From NCBI RefSeq assembly GCF_001657475.1, contig NZ_LXEY01000019.1, positions 167,573 to 231,572 on the forward strand: a stretch of DNA of 64,000 bases. The letters are read 5' to 3'. The position numbers were made by a program, and so were the translations under genes. How positions within the stretch are numbered: position 1 is the stretch's first letter; each line of letters begins with the position of its first letter. Of the stretch, positions 28,343-37,063 are shown one piece after another. Under the pieces are notes generated by a model. That model saw only the letters and a list, made by a program, of their open reading frames with translations. It was not told where the DNA came from and ran no database searches. Origin of the DNA: Enteractinococcus helveticum (GTDB taxonomy: Bacteria; Actinomycetota; Actinomycetes; Actinomycetales; Micrococcaceae).

Positions 28343-29440
28343 GTGAAGTTTTCTCGTTTTTACCGCTCAGCTGCTATCGCATCCGTAGCCGCTCTGGCTC
28401 TGGCAGCTTGCTCGTCTGACGACTCTGCTGATGAAAACGCCGGTGGCGATTCCGGTGAACAGGCGTCGGCTGAAGTATCGGGCACTCTGATCGGTGGTGG
28501 CGCTTCATCCCAGGAAGCCGCCATGACTGCTTGGACCGCCGGTGTCACCGAAGTTCACCCAGATCTGACCGTTCAATACGACCCAGTTGGCTCCGGCTCC
28601 GGTCGTGAAGGCTTCATCGCAGGCCAGTACACTTTCGCAGGCTCTGACTCCGCAATGGATGCCGAAGAACAAGAGCAGGCATGCGGTTCCGGTAACGCAT
28701 TCCACGTACCGTCCTACATCTCACCAGTTGCTGTGGCCTTCAACCTGGAAGGTGTCGACACCCTAAACATGAACCCAGACACCATCGCCAAGGTATTCGC
28801 TGGCGAAATCACCTCCTGGGATGATGCAGAAATCGCTGAGCAGAACGAAGGCGTAGAACTGCCAGCAACCGATATCACCGTTGTTCACCGCTCCGATGAC
28901 TCCGGTACCACCGAAAACTTCACCGACTACCTCAACGGTGCAGCCAGCGATGTCTGGACCTGGGAAGCCGCCGACGCATGGCCAGAAGAACTCACCGGTG
29001 AATCCGCACAGCAGACTTCCGGTGTAGTTTCTTTGACCACCGACACCGATGGTGCCATCACCTACGCTGACGCCTCCCAGATCGGTGGCCTGTCCACCGT
29101 TGCAGTTGGTGTTGGTGAAGACTACGTCGAATACTCAGCTGAAGCTGCAGCTTCAGCCGTTGAAACCGCCGAAGAAGACCCAGAATCTGAAGGTGCTCGC
29201 ATCCTAGATCGCAGCACCGAAGAAGAAGGCGTCTACCCAATCGTCATGATCTCGTACCACATCTTCTGTGACACCTACGACAACGAAGAAATGGTAAACC
29301 AGGTCAAGGCCTTCGGTAACTACGTCATCTCCGAAGACGGTCAGACCGCTGCTGAAGAATCAGCCGGTAACGCCCCAATCTCGGAGACCATTCGCAGCGA
29401 AGCCACCGAGCGCATCGATGCGATTACTGTTGCTGGCTAA
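28343..29440 (+). CDS. pstS: phosphate ABC transporter substrate-binding lipoprotein
   Basis: 365 residues. Lipoprotein signal peptide ending in LALAACSS (lipobox Cys about residue 23), acidic linker, then a PstS phosphate-binding domain with GGGASSQEAAMTAW, VGSGSGREGFIAG and HRSDDSGTTENFT. Delivers phosphate to PstCA at the outer membrane face. The GTG at 28343 has AAAGAGG upstream and puts the signal peptide at the N-terminus; an earlier in-frame start at 28193 does not. First gene of pstSCAB. Confidence 0.95.
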   Translation: MKFSRFYRSAAIASVAALALAACSSDDSADENAGGDSGEQASAEVSGTLIGGGASSQEAAMTAWTAGVTEVHPDLTVQYDPVGSGSGREGFIAGQYTFAGSDSAMDAEEQEQACGSGNAFHVPSYISPVAVAFNLEGVDTLNMNPDTIAKVFAGEITSWDDAEIAEQNEGVELPATDITVVHRSDDSGTTENFTDYLNGAASDVWTWEAADAWPEELTGESAQQTSGVVSLTTDTDGAITYADASQIGGLSTVAVGVGEDYVEYSAEAAASAVETAEEDPESEGARILDRSTEEEGVYPIVMISYHIFCDTYDNEEMVNQVKAFGNYVISEDGQTAAEESAGNAPISETIRSEATERIDAITVAG

Positions 29441-29466
29441 GCCAGGAAATTAGCTTTCAGTAGCTG

Positions 29467-29498
29467 ATACCACCGCTTGGCACCACAAGCGGTGGTAT
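29467..29498 (+). terminator. intra-operon hairpin between pstS and pstC
   Basis: Perfect 13-bp inverted repeat ATACCACCGCTTG (29467-29479) / CAAGCGGTGGTAT (29486-29498). Its place after the binding-protein gene suggests partial termination or 3' protection, which would raise the level of PstS over the membrane components, as is common in ABC operons. Confidence 0.7.
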
Positions 29499-29544
29499 TG
29501 GCATGAAAGACACTTTTAATCATAAAACGTTACAGGAGTACAAC

Positions 29545-30501
29545 GTGACAACCACATCCCCGCGCACCAAGTCACCAGCGCGTAATACCACTTCCGCGGT
29601 GGGGGATAAAGTCTTCAAAGGCATGTCGTGGACCGGCGGTGTGATCATACTGGTCGTGCTTGCTTTCGTGGCCCTCTTCCTGCTGATGCGATCCCTGCCG
29701 GCCATTGCTCCCGATACTTTCGGTCCGGGTGCTGACGAGGCTATCGATTTCTGGTCTTATGTTTGGCCACTCATGGCGGGAACGGTCATCGTCTCCGCCA
29801 TCGCACTCTTACTGGCTACCCCAATCGCCATGGGCGTTTCACTGTTCATTAGCCACTACGCGCCACGTCGCTTCGCCAACACCATCGGGTACATCATCGA
29901 CCTGCTGGCCGCTATCCCATCCGTTGTCTACGGTGCCTGGGGCATGCTCGTACTTGCACCGCTCATGGTGCCCCTGTATCAGTGGTTGCACGATAACTTA
30001 GGATTCATTCCACTGTTCGCCGGTGACCCATCGACCACCGGTCGAACCATCATGACCTCCGGCGTCGTTCTTGCCGTCATGGTCTTGCCGATCATGACGG
30101 CTCTCTGTCGCGAAATCTTCCTCCAGGTGCCACACCTGCAAGAAGAAGCAGCACTTGGCCTTGGCGCGACTCGATGGGAAATGATCAAAATGACCGTTTT
30201 CCCATTCGCTCGCGCCGGCATCATCTCCTCCATCATGCTCGCCCTTGGACGCGCACTGGGTGAAACCATGGCCGTGACCATGGTGCTGTCCCCAGGTGGT
30301 TTCTCCTGGTCGCTGCTCACCTCGGGCGCCAACGCAACGATTCCGTCAGAAATTGCACTGAACTTCCCAGAAGCCTTCGGTCAACGACAGTCCGAACTGA
30401 TTGCAGCGGGACTGATGCTGTTTGTGATCACCCTGATCGTCAACGTCATCGCCAGGGCGATCGTCAACAGTCACGCGAAGAAAGCTGAGGGTTTGTCATG
30501 A
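29545..30501 (+). CDS. pstC: phosphate ABC transporter permease PstC
   Basis: 318 residues with six predicted membrane helices and the permease EAA loop EEAALGLGATRWEMIKM that contacts PstB. The GTG start has CAGGAG 6-7 nt upstream. The stop overlaps the pstA start by 4 bp (ATGA, 30498-30501), indicating coupled translation. Confidence 0.95.
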   Translation: MTTTSPRTKSPARNTTSAVGDKVFKGMSWTGGVIILVVLAFVALFLLMRSLPAIAPDTFGPGADEAIDFWSYVWPLMAGTVIVSAIALLLATPIAMGVSLFISHYAPRRFANTIGYIIDLLAAIPSVVYGAWGMLVLAPLMVPLYQWLHDNLGFIPLFAGDPSTTGRTIMTSGVVLAVMVLPIMTALCREIFLQVPHLQEEAALGLGATRWEMIKMTVFPFARAGIISSIMLALGRALGETMAVTMVLSPGGFSWSLLTSGANATIPSEIALNFPEAFGQRQSELIAAGLMLFVITLIVNVIARAIVNSHAKKAEGLS

Positions 30502-31730
30502 GCTCCCAAATCCATTCGCGTACCGAAGTTGAGACCCCGGTCCCGCCATCACAGGACCCGAACGGCGAGAAGAAACCAAAAGAGATGACGCCAAAAACTA
30601 ACAAATCCCGGTTGGATTCCCTGACCGCCAACCGGAAACCTTCCTGGACCTGGATGGTTGCAGCTGCTGGCTCGGTGGTGGTTTCGGCCATCGTGACCAT
30701 GCTGCTGTTTGAATCCTTCAGCATCATTGGCTTCGTCCTCATCGCGGGCTTGCTATACATCGCATCGATGTATGTTGCCAGTCGGATCATGGAAGATCGA
30801 CTCAAAGCCATGGACGAATTCTGGCGTCACCTGATCTGGTCGGCATTCCTCATTGCGCTAGTCCCACTGATCTCCGTCATCTGGTCTGTGGTGTCCGAAG
30901 GTCTACCCACACTGATAGCCCACCCAGGGCTATTGACCACAGACATGCAGGGCGTGGTGGGTGCAGACGACATCGCCACCCAGACCGAAAGCGCGCCACT
31001 GCAGGGTGGTATTCTGCACGGCCTGGTCGGTACCGTGATGATCACGATTCTTGCCAGTGTCATTTCGATTCCGGTCGGCCTGTTCGCCTCGATCTACCTG
31101 GTCGAATACGCAAACCGCAACGCCTTCTCCCGCGCAATCCGCTTCTTCGTCGACGTCATGACCGGCATCCCATCAATCGTTGCCGGTCTATTCGCATTTG
31201 CTGGTCTGAGCTTGCTCATCGAACTGATCGTCGGTGATTCACCACAGGCGCTGCAATCGGTCAAAACCGGCTTTGCGGCAGCACTAGCACTGAGCGTGTT
31301 GATGATCCCGGTTGTCGTCCGCTCGACTGAAGAAATGCTCTCCGTCGTCGCCGACGAACTGCGCGAAGCATCCTACGCCCTGGGTGTGCGCAAATGGCGC
31401 ACCATTATGAAGGTCGTACTGCCAACCGCAATGTCGGGTATCGCCTCCGGTGTGACCCTGGCTATTGCCCGTGTAACCGGTGAAACCGCACCGATCCTGG
31501 TAACCGCAGGCTATGCAGCCACGACCAACTGGAACCCATTCTCCGAGTGGATGACCGCACTGCCGGTGTACATCTACCGCCAGTTGGTCAACCCAACCGC
31601 ACCGGCTGCGGGCGACCCATCAATGGCACGTGCCTGGGCAGGTGCCCTGGTGCTGATCGTCATCGTGATGGGCTTGAACCTCGCCGCCCGTGCAATCGCT
31701 AAATACTTCGCACCCAAGACCGGCAAATAA
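30498..31730 (+). CDS. pstA: phosphate ABC transporter permease PstA
   Basis: 410 residues, longer than many PstA because of a polar N-terminal extension of about 50 residues rich in Pro, Lys and Thr before the first helix. The core contains [14 protein letters not shown] and the EAA loop [21 protein letters not shown]. Pairs with PstC to form the phosphate channel. Start chosen from the 4-bp overlap with pstC. Confidence 0.94.
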   Translation: MSSQIHSRTEVETPVPPSQDPNGEKKPKEMTPKTNKSRLDSLTANRKPSWTWMVAAAGSVVVSAIVTMLLFESFSIIGFVLIAGLLYIASMYVASRIMEDRLKAMDEFWRHLIWSAFLIALVPLISVIWSVVSEGLPTLIAHPGLLTTDMQGVVGADDIATQTESAPLQGGILHGLVGTVMITILASVISIPVGLFASIYLVEYANRNAFSRAIRFFVDVMTGIPSIVAGLFAFAGLSLLIELIVGDSPQALQSVKTGFAAALALSVLMIPVVVRSTEEMLSVVADELREASYALGVRKWRTIMKVVLPTAMSGIASGVTLAIARVTGETAPILVTAGYAATTNWNPFSEWMTALPVYIYRQLVNPTAPAAGDPSMARAWAGALVLIVIVMGLNLAARAIAKYFAPKTGK

Positions 31731-31768
31731 GCTCGGATCTCGGACTCAAACTCAAAGGAAAAATTCTC

Positions 31769-32548
31769 ATGGCAAAAAGTATCGAAGCTATCGATCTCAA
31801 TTGCTACTACGGCGATTTCTTGGCCGTCAAAGACGTCAATATCAAAATTGCGCCACGTTCCGTAACCGCCTTCATCGGCCCATCCGGCTGTGGCAAAACC
31901 ACTTTCCTGCGCACACTGAACCGCATGCACGAAGTCACCCCGGGTGCTCGCGCCGAAGGTCAGATCCTGTTGGACGACGAAAACATCAACTCCTCCGACG
32001 TCGATCCGGTTCGTGTCCGCTCAACCGTGGGTATGGTTTTCCAGCGACCTAACCCTTTTCCCACCATGTCGATCCGTGAAAACGTGTTGGCCGGTTACCA
32101 GCTCAACGGCATCCGCCTGTCGAAATCAGAGTCTGAAGCGATCCTAGAACGCTCCCTGACCGGTGCCAACCTGTGGAACGAAGTCAAAGACCGCCTGGAT
32201 CGTCCAGGCGGTGGCCTGTCGGGTGGTCAGCAGCAGCGCCTGTGCATCGCCCGCACGATTGCCATCGAGCCAGAAGTGATCCTCATGGACGAGCCAGCAT
32301 CGGCGCTTGACCCAATCTCAACCCTGGCGATTGAAGACCTCATTCACGAATTGAAAGAGGACTACACCGTGGTCATCGTCACCCACAACATGCAGCAGGC
32401 TGCACGTGTGGCTGATAAGACCGCATTCTTCAACCTGCAGGCCATCGGCGAACCAGGCATGCTCATCGAATACGACGACACCACCACCATCTTCAACAAC
32501 CCATCCAACGAGCAGACCGAAGCCTACATTTCTGGGCGCTTCGGCTAA
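31769..32548 (+). CDS. pstB: phosphate ABC transporter ATP-binding protein
   Basis: 259 residues. Walker [10 protein letters not shown], signature [13 protein letters not shown], Walker [14 protein letters not shown] and the PstB-typical sequence [16 protein letters not shown]. Energises PstCA on the cytoplasmic side. The ATG is preceded by AAAGGAAAA. No phoU follows; a terminator hairpin closes the operon. Confidence 0.96.
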   Translation: MAKSIEAIDLNCYYGDFLAVKDVNIKIAPRSVTAFIGPSGCGKTTFLRTLNRMHEVTPGARAEGQILLDDENINSSDVDPVRVRSTVGMVFQRPNPFPTMSIRENVLAGYQLNGIRLSKSESEAILERSLTGANLWNEVKDRLDRPGGGLSGGQQQRLCIARTIAIEPEVILMDEPASALDPISTLAIEDLIHELKEDYTVVIVTHNMQQAARVADKTAFFNLQAIGEPGMLIEYDDTTTIFNNPSNEQTEAYISGRFG

Positions 32549-32566
32549 ATCACACCAGCAGTTCAC

Positions 32567-32605
32567 GGTGCGGCGAGATTCTTTGATCGAGAACCTCGCC
32601 GCACC
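32567..32605 (+). terminator. terminator of the pst operon
   Basis: Inverted repeat GGTGCGGCGAG (32567-32577) / CTCGCCGCACC (32595-32605), 18 bp after the pstB stop, followed by GGTGGTTTAAG. Confidence 0.8.
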
Positions 32606-32692
32606 GGTGGTTTAAGACAGTGGCGTCACACGGCATATTCCAGACCCGCTGGCGTAGTGGAATTCATCGACTGAATTGCCGCGGAATGCGAA

Positions 32693-32822
32693 ATCCCGGC
32701 CTGCGAAACAGGCCGGGATGCTCAAACTTACGATGTCGGGCCGGGCACGCCTCACGGCGTGTGGCCGCTCGAAGCGGCTAATGATTTGGAGCCCGGGGGT
32801 ACCGCAACCCGACATCTGTAAG
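32693..32822. other. strongly folded gene-free element (possible structured RNA or mobile-element end)
   Basis: A perfect 11-bp hairpin (ATCCCGGCCTG / CAGGCCGGGAT, 32693-32719) is followed by a larger structure: an outer stem CTTACGATGTCGGG (32727-32740) with CCCGACATCTGTAAG (32808-32822) encloses CCGGGC/GCCCGG, a hairpin CACGCC-TCAC-GGCGTG and a hairpin GCCGC-TCGA-AGCGGC. This multibranch layout is unlikely by chance and matches no RNA class I can name; it lacks tRNA, RNase P, SRP and tmRNA signatures. Such folds occur at the right ends of TnpB (IS605/IS607) elements, but no tnpB gene is present, so this remains a guess. An inverted repeat GGTCAAT / ATTGACC (32871-32905) follows. Confidence 0.4.
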
Positions 32823-33166
32823 TCACTCTATCTGGCTATCGGCGGGATAAGCAAGAGACGTTCACGTGGCGGTCAATTCCGCGTCATTTCGCCGTTTTCA
32901 TTGACCTTTTGGGTAACTCGCGGTATAAGACAGCTGGCTTGCAATGGGACCTCGACCAGCAGCACGAAGTCGAAGATACGCCGCCACTGGAGGCCAAGAA
33001 GTCACGGGTATAAATCCCCGCCGTCAGCTGTAGTGAGTGGTTCATTGCAGATTTTATGTGCACCGTAGGGTGTATCTTGTGTTGACATACATTCGTGATC
33101 GATCCGCCTCTCAGGGGAGGTTTGAACGCTCCGCGACCTGCGTTACCCCTTTATCAAGTTGAATCC

Positions 33167-33334
33167 TCACTCGATAAATTTGGGTCTTCACTCTATAAAC
33201 TGAGCGCCTCACTGAATAAAGTGATGACCTCACTGTATAAACTGACGTCTTCACTGTGTAAAGTGACGAGGTCAGTGTATGAACTGATAACCTCACTGCC
33301 TAAATTGAGAGCGTCATTGTGTAGAGATACCCCA
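33167..33334. repeat. array of eight 21-bp direct repeats, most containing a 16-bp dyad
   Basis: Eight degenerate units begin exactly every 21 bp (33167, 33188, 33209, 33230, 33251, 33272, 33293, 33314). The best core is TCACTGTATAAACTGA, an imperfect palindrome (TCAsTkTATAmAsTGA), with 5-bp variable linkers; the first and last units are the most diverged. Twenty-one base pairs is two helical turns, so dyads face the same side of DNA, as expected of an iteron or multi-operator array. A 7-residue repeat (SLYKLTS type) is encoded in one frame, but other frames are also open across it. There are no spacers of CRISPR type. Confidence 0.8.
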
Positions 33335-33349
33335 GCCTTGTAACAGTGA

Positions 33350-33549
33350 GCGTACCCCTGCATAAGAATCACTGCGTTGGGAGTCCGCAAGACTGAACAG
33401 AAAACAATCCGCGAGATAGCAGAAGAACTAGAAGGGCAGTAAGCTCACTGCGCCCAGTGATGAGGCGCTTAGTCGAGATGGACCTAGTTATCCCTACAGC
33501 ACCACCGCAATCACGACGACGTGCTTATTTGAAGCGTGCTGAATTCTAG
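33350..33549 (+). pseudogene. remnant of a winged-helix DNA-binding protein
   Basis: Codons 33392-33439 read TEQKTIREIAEELEGQ, ending at TAA 33440-33442. Shifting one frame continues as AVSSLRPVMRRLVEMDLV, then IPTAPPQSRRRAYLKRAEF, to a TAG at 33547-33549. Together they resemble the helix-turn-helix and wing of a winged-helix regulator broken by a frameshift, with no proper N-terminus. It starts right after the 21-bp repeat array. The call rests on motif likeness in a short sequence. Confidence 0.35.
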
Positions 33550-33555
33550 CTGAAT

Positions 33556-34569
33556 TCAAATAAACAGCAGCACTAAACTCAACGTAGCAAAGCTTGCGAC
33601 GGCGCAAATTATCACAGTCGTGACGAAATACATCATCAATCGCACCACCTGTGCCCAGCGCACAGAGCCGCTGTTTTGGGCTGTGCCAGCGCCGGTAATC
33701 GATGCGACCGTGGTCAATGAAGACGATAGCGGGACATGCAACATGAATGATCCCACAAGTAGCAGAATCGCTGAGGTACTTGATGCGATAGCCGAATGCA
33801 GAGGGTCAAGCACACTGATCCGGCGGGTGAGCGTGTAGTTGACCCGCCAAGCGTTGATAAACGTTCCTAATCCCAGTAGCACCACAACGCCTGAGGACAC
33901 CATCCACAAAGGGATGGTGTCCGCTCCCGCGGCGGCTATTGCCATCAATAACACGATGTAAATGCGCTGACCGTATTGCACGCCGTGCCCTAGAGCGTTG
34001 GCGGCGGCAGTGATTGCCAGGGTGCCACGGGAACTGTATCCGACCCGGTGGGGCGCGGTGTCTTTACAGAACCAGGTGACCGGAATTGCCAAGACCCAGG
34101 CCACAAGAACTGCCAAAATGGGTGAGGCTACCAACGAAATCCCGATACCTATGGCAACGGGGGAGAGGTCTGTCAGGACCAGGTGGTTAGTATCGATCAG
34201 CGATACGGCCAGGGCGCCCCCGGTAATGGAAGCTGTCAATGCATGGGATGAGGATACGGCAACGCCTTTCCACCAGGTATAGATGGCCCACGCCAGTGCG
34301 ATCGCAACACCCACCGCAGCAATCGTCAGGCCGCTGTCATCCAACGGAACGAGTTCGACAAATTCTGCGGCAAAAAACTGGATGGTACTAACACCCATGA
34401 TGGCTCCGACCATACGCATGACCGCTGTCATCCACAGCGCGGTCATCGGGGTGAGTGCTCCAGAGGCAATGGGTAATGCCACGGCGTTAGGGGTGTCGCG
34501 TCCGGCCACCACGAAGCTAAATGCTGCGGTCAACACAAAGACTGCCGCAAGCAGGATGAGGGTTCCCAC
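33556..34569 (-). CDS. inorganic phosphate transporter, PiT family
   Basis: 337 residues and about ten hydrophobic segments, with the duplicated PiT signature: FVVAGRDTPNAVALPIASGAL near the N-terminus and a second copy around GTAQNSGSVRWAQVV. The classic GxNDxxNA is altered to GRDTPNA, so a divergent PiT member. Its ATG immediately follows the DUF47 stop (0-bp gap), making a two-gene unit. Low-affinity phosphate uptake or export driven by ions is the family role. Confidence 0.8.
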   Translation of the reverse strand: MGTLILLAAVFVLTAAFSFVVAGRDTPNAVALPIASGALTPMTALWMTAVMRMVGAIMGVSTIQFFAAEFVELVPLDDSGLTIAAVGVAIALAWAIYTWWKGVAVSSSHALTASITGGALAVSLIDTNHLVLTDLSPVAIGIGISLVASPILAVLVAWVLAIPVTWFCKDTAPHRVGYSSRGTLAITAAANALGHGVQYGQRIYIVLLMAIAAAGADTIPLWMVSSGVVVLLGLGTFINAWRVNYTLTRRISVLDPLHSAIASSTSAILLLVGSFMLHVPLSSSLTTVASITGAGTAQNSGSVRWAQVVRLMMYFVTTVIICAVASFATLSLVLLFI

Positions 34570-35196
34570 TTAGGAATCACGCACCAGGATTCGTCCTAAC
34601 TGGGTCGAGAATTCCCGCAGGGTCAAAAAGGTGGCTTCCAGGGATCGGGCAACTTCTTGTTGTCGGTAATAATGTCGTGCCAACAGTTCATCGGCGTCGG
34701 TCAGCCGCCAGGTCACTAGAGCCCGTTGTGCTTGATGGGTGAGGCGCTCCAGGTGCATCCAGGTACTTTCCAACTCGTCAGGGGAGTTAAGCTGGCTGGT
34801 CGTGTCCAACACCAGATCTGTTTGACGTGTCAGAATTTCGAGAACATCACCGGCACGAGCCGGTAGACGGTACTGGCGGGTTGCGTGGATAATGGTCCCG
34901 GTAATAGCTACTGCTTCGACGGCGCGATTAATCCAAGTGCCGAGCAGGTAGAGGTCTTCGCGAGGCAGCGGGGTCAAATATGTGCTGCGCAGCGCGGTGA
35001 GCATAGTGGTCTGGGTTTTTGAGGCCTGCGCGTTGAGATTATCAAGCTGCGCGTCGAGCGCGGTACCCGTTTCTGGAGATGCTCCGAACATTTGCGTCAC
35101 GAGATCTACGGATTCCACTAAGAGTTTGGCAAGCGTTCGAACGTGGGTCGCGCCTGATTCATCAGCAGAAAATAGGCGCGTTACAGACAGCTTCAT
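34570..35196 (-). CDS. DUF47/PhoU-like Pit accessory protein
   Basis: 208 residues, all-helical, with the distribution typical of DUF47 (PhoU-related) proteins that pair with Pit transporters. Co-transcribed with the transporter gene directly downstream. Upstream, heptamers GTTAACT (35226-35220) and ATTAACC (35242-35236), read on the minus strand, resemble the pst PHO-box units, though their spacing is 16 bp rather than 11. Modulation of the transporter is inferred from neighbours. Confidence 0.75.
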   Translation of the reverse strand: MKLSVTRLFSADESGATHVRTLAKLLVESVDLVTQMFGASPETGTALDAQLDNLNAQASKTQTTMLTALRSTYLTPLPREDLYLLGTWINRAVEAVAITGTIIHATRQYRLPARAGDVLEILTRQTDLVLDTTSQLNSPDELESTWMHLERLTHQAQRALVTWRLTDADELLARHYYRQQEVARSLEATFLTLREFSTQLGRILVRDS

Positions 35197-35237
35197 GATT
35201 GGTTACTTTACACACCGAAAGTTAACACGAGGTCGGG

Positions 35238-35936
35238 TTAATTTGTAGGACGTCGCTCGGCGGATTCCGTCTCCAAGCGTCCTTGACGCCAGGCCGCCGC
35301 GCAGAGCTCCAGTTCAGTTGCCGTGCGCTGTAATTTCGTCGACCGCTGTTCAAGAGCGGCAGCTGCTGCAGGATGGTGATCTTCGATCTGTTCAGCATGT
35401 TGATGCTGGCCTGCAGCAATCACTCGGGCATAGGCGCCACCGCGTTCTAACGCGATCGCGAAGTCGCCAGCATATACCCCGGTAAGAATCTTGGTGATCA
35501 AAGTTTGCAAATCTTTAGCCTGCGGAGGTTCGGCGGCGCCGGCGATCACTCGGGAAACATATGCCTCGTATCCGGCGCGGTACCAGGCGGCCCACCGGTC
35601 ACCATCGCGCTGGGTGGCTTGCTGGAGGGCGTACAGACGCCACAGGGCGCCACCGTAGGTTACGGCGGGCGCATTGGCCCACATGCGGGCCATCGTGTCG
35701 AGGCCGACGTCGTCGACCAGATCCACGAGCCAGTCGACGGTCGCGTCATCGGCATCGGGATCTTGCCCGGTTGCGACAAGCTTGGCAGCGATGATCTGGG
35801 CAGCTGAAAATACTTCGGCAGGATCGATACCGCCCGAATGATGCTCAAAATCTTCGAGCGGCATTAACTTCGGACGATGATACTGAATACCGGCGGAACT
35901 GCCCCGCTGAAAGCTCAAACGTACTCCTTGGGTCAT
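35238..35936 (-). CDS. conserved actinobacterial hypothetical protein
   Basis: 232 residues, predicted soluble and helical. The N-terminus (YHRPKLMPLEDFEHHSGGIDPAEVF) and central GALWRLYALQQATQRDG ... GAAEPPQ ... ILTGVYAGDFAIALERGGAYARV resemble a family conserved in Micrococcaceae, often mislabelled as an RNA polymerase subunit. No catalytic motif is visible. It lies upstream of the DUF47-Pit pair (41 bp) on the same strand. Confidence 0.7.
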   Translation of the reverse strand: MTQGVRLSFQRGSSAGIQYHRPKLMPLEDFEHHSGGIDPAEVFSAAQIIAAKLVATGQDPDADDATVDWLVDLVDDVGLDTMARMWANAPAVTYGGALWRLYALQQATQRDGDRWAAWYRAGYEAYVSRVIAGAAEPPQAKDLQTLITKILTGVYAGDFAIALERGGAYARVIAAGQHQHAEQIEDHHPAAAAALEQRSTKLQRTATELELCAAAWRQGRLETESAERRPTN

Positions 35937-36061
35937 CTTGGGTGATCGACACGTACCCTCGACAGCCTAAGGCAGTTGTACCCCTAAATAACAGTCTCTC
36001 GACCGATTTTTGTTCCGTAGCAAAATAGGCTACAATCATTTATCGGTCCTAAACGGACCGT

Positions 36062-36134
36062 GGGCCTTTAGCTCAGTTGGTAGAGCATCGGACTTTTAAT
36101 CCGCAGGTCGCGGGTTCGATCCCCGCAGGGCCCA
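36062..36134 (+). tRNA. tRNA-Lys (anticodon TTT)
   Basis: Cloverleaf: acceptor GGGCCTT pairs with AGGGCCC, D-arm AGCTCAGTTGGTAGAGC, anticodon arm CGGACTTTTAATCCG with anticodon TTT, T-arm CGCGGGTTCGATCCCCGC. The 3' CCA is not encoded. A promoter -10 TACAAT (36031-36036) lies about 25 bp upstream, and a strong terminator follows. Confidence 0.97.
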
Positions 36135-36160
36135 CAACCGCTAGTTGGTTGCTAGCATGC

Positions 36161-36193
36161 AAAACCCGCCAGATAAATATCCTGGCGGGTTTT
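36161..36193 (+). terminator. rho-independent terminator after tRNA-Lys
   Basis: AAAACCCGCCAG (36161-36172) pairs with CTGGCGGGTTTT (36182-36193), followed by GTGTTTT: a classical G+C stem with a T-rich tail. Confidence 0.92.
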
Positions 36194-36340
36194 GTGTTTT
36201 CCCGGTGACTCCCGGATGGGGGTCTGCCCGCTAGCTATAACGGCGCCGCGCACTTGCCACACCTGGACGACCCAATATTGGTGGCAGATCTTATCGATGC
36301 GGCAGCCTCTAAACGCAGGCCACCGGCTACACTGCAAAGA

Positions 36341-37063
36341 ATGACGCACTCTCACGCTGCCTCAAACGGCGGCGGATCAAAAACTTCTCCACTGGATCCG
36401 GAACTGTTCGCATCACATACTGCATTCATTGCTGAGCGTCCCCTTGGTGCTGATGAAGACGTGCATATGCTTCCAGCCATTGTGGATCACATTATTGAAC
36501 GGTGCACCACACCGGGCGACGTCGTCCTAGACCCATTTGCAGGGTTTGGCACCACACTGGATCGTGCTGTGGCACTGGGCCGCCAAGCGGTTGGCATGGA
36601 GCTGTTGCCGGATCGGGTGGCCTATCTGACTGGCCGCGTGCCGAGTGCTCGAATTCTTCAGGGTGATGCACGCCAGCTGCTGAAAACCCTTGGCGATGCG
36701 GCACCGGAATGGTCCGGTTCGAACATCGATCTGATCTTGACTTCACCGCCCTATATGACAGCCGAACATCACCCCTCCGACCCGCTGACGGGATATGAGG
36801 ATAACGACGGCGACTACGCCCGGTACTTGCGAGAGCTAGGGCTTGTAGCCGCTCAGTGTGCACGGCTCATTGCTCCCGGTGGTTATGTTGTGTGGAACGT
36901 AGCCGATATTCATTACCGAGGAAAGACCACGCAATTAATCGCAGACTGTGCACGAGCGCTCGCGGAACATCTCAGCCTAGTTGGCATTACCGAGATCCGA
37001 TGGGACCGCTATCCGCATGATCTAATCGCTGATGCACTGCTCGTGTTTCACCGGCCTTCATAA
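36341..37063 (+). CDS. DNA methylase N-4/N-6 family protein (orphan)
   Basis: 240 residues. SAM-binding motif I in LDPFAGFGTTLDRA, and catalytic motif IV in ILTSPPYM (SPPY, typical of N4-cytosine and some N6-adenine methyltransferases), with motif I preceding motif IV. No restriction endonuclease, specificity subunit or DNA repair gene is next to it, so it may be a solitary epigenetic or RNA-directed enzyme. The ATG at 36341 is 7 nt after -10 TACACT (36328-36333); an in-frame start at 36254 would add 29 residues. Confidence 0.75.
   Translation: MTHSHAASNGGGSKTSPLDPELFASHTAFIAERPLGADEDVHMLPAIVDHIIERCTTPGDVVLDPFAGFGTTLDRAVALGRQAVGMELLPDRVAYLTGRVPSARILQGDARQLLKTLGDAAPEWSGSNIDLILTSPPYMTAEHHPSDPLTGYEDNDGDYARYLRELGLVAAQCARLIAPGGYVVWNVADIHYRGKTTQLIADCARALAEHLSLVGITEIRWDRYPHDLIADALLVFHRPS

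Noticed and set aside
32727..32822. tRNA-like or known riboswitch
   Set aside because: No T-loop GGTTCGA, no D-arm; the CTAATGA segment recalls the fluoride switch but the rest of its conserved core is missing.
33167..33334. CRISPR array
   Set aside because: Units are contiguous with no unique spacers and no cas genes nearby.
33095..33343. 82-residue frame with heptad repeat SLYKLTS across the repeat array, and opposite-strand frames with similar repeats
   Set aside because: Because the unit is 21 bp, any frame without a stop in one unit stays open through all; several frames are open on both strands. No ribosome binding site or family. Kept as a DNA repeat, with coding left as a possibility.
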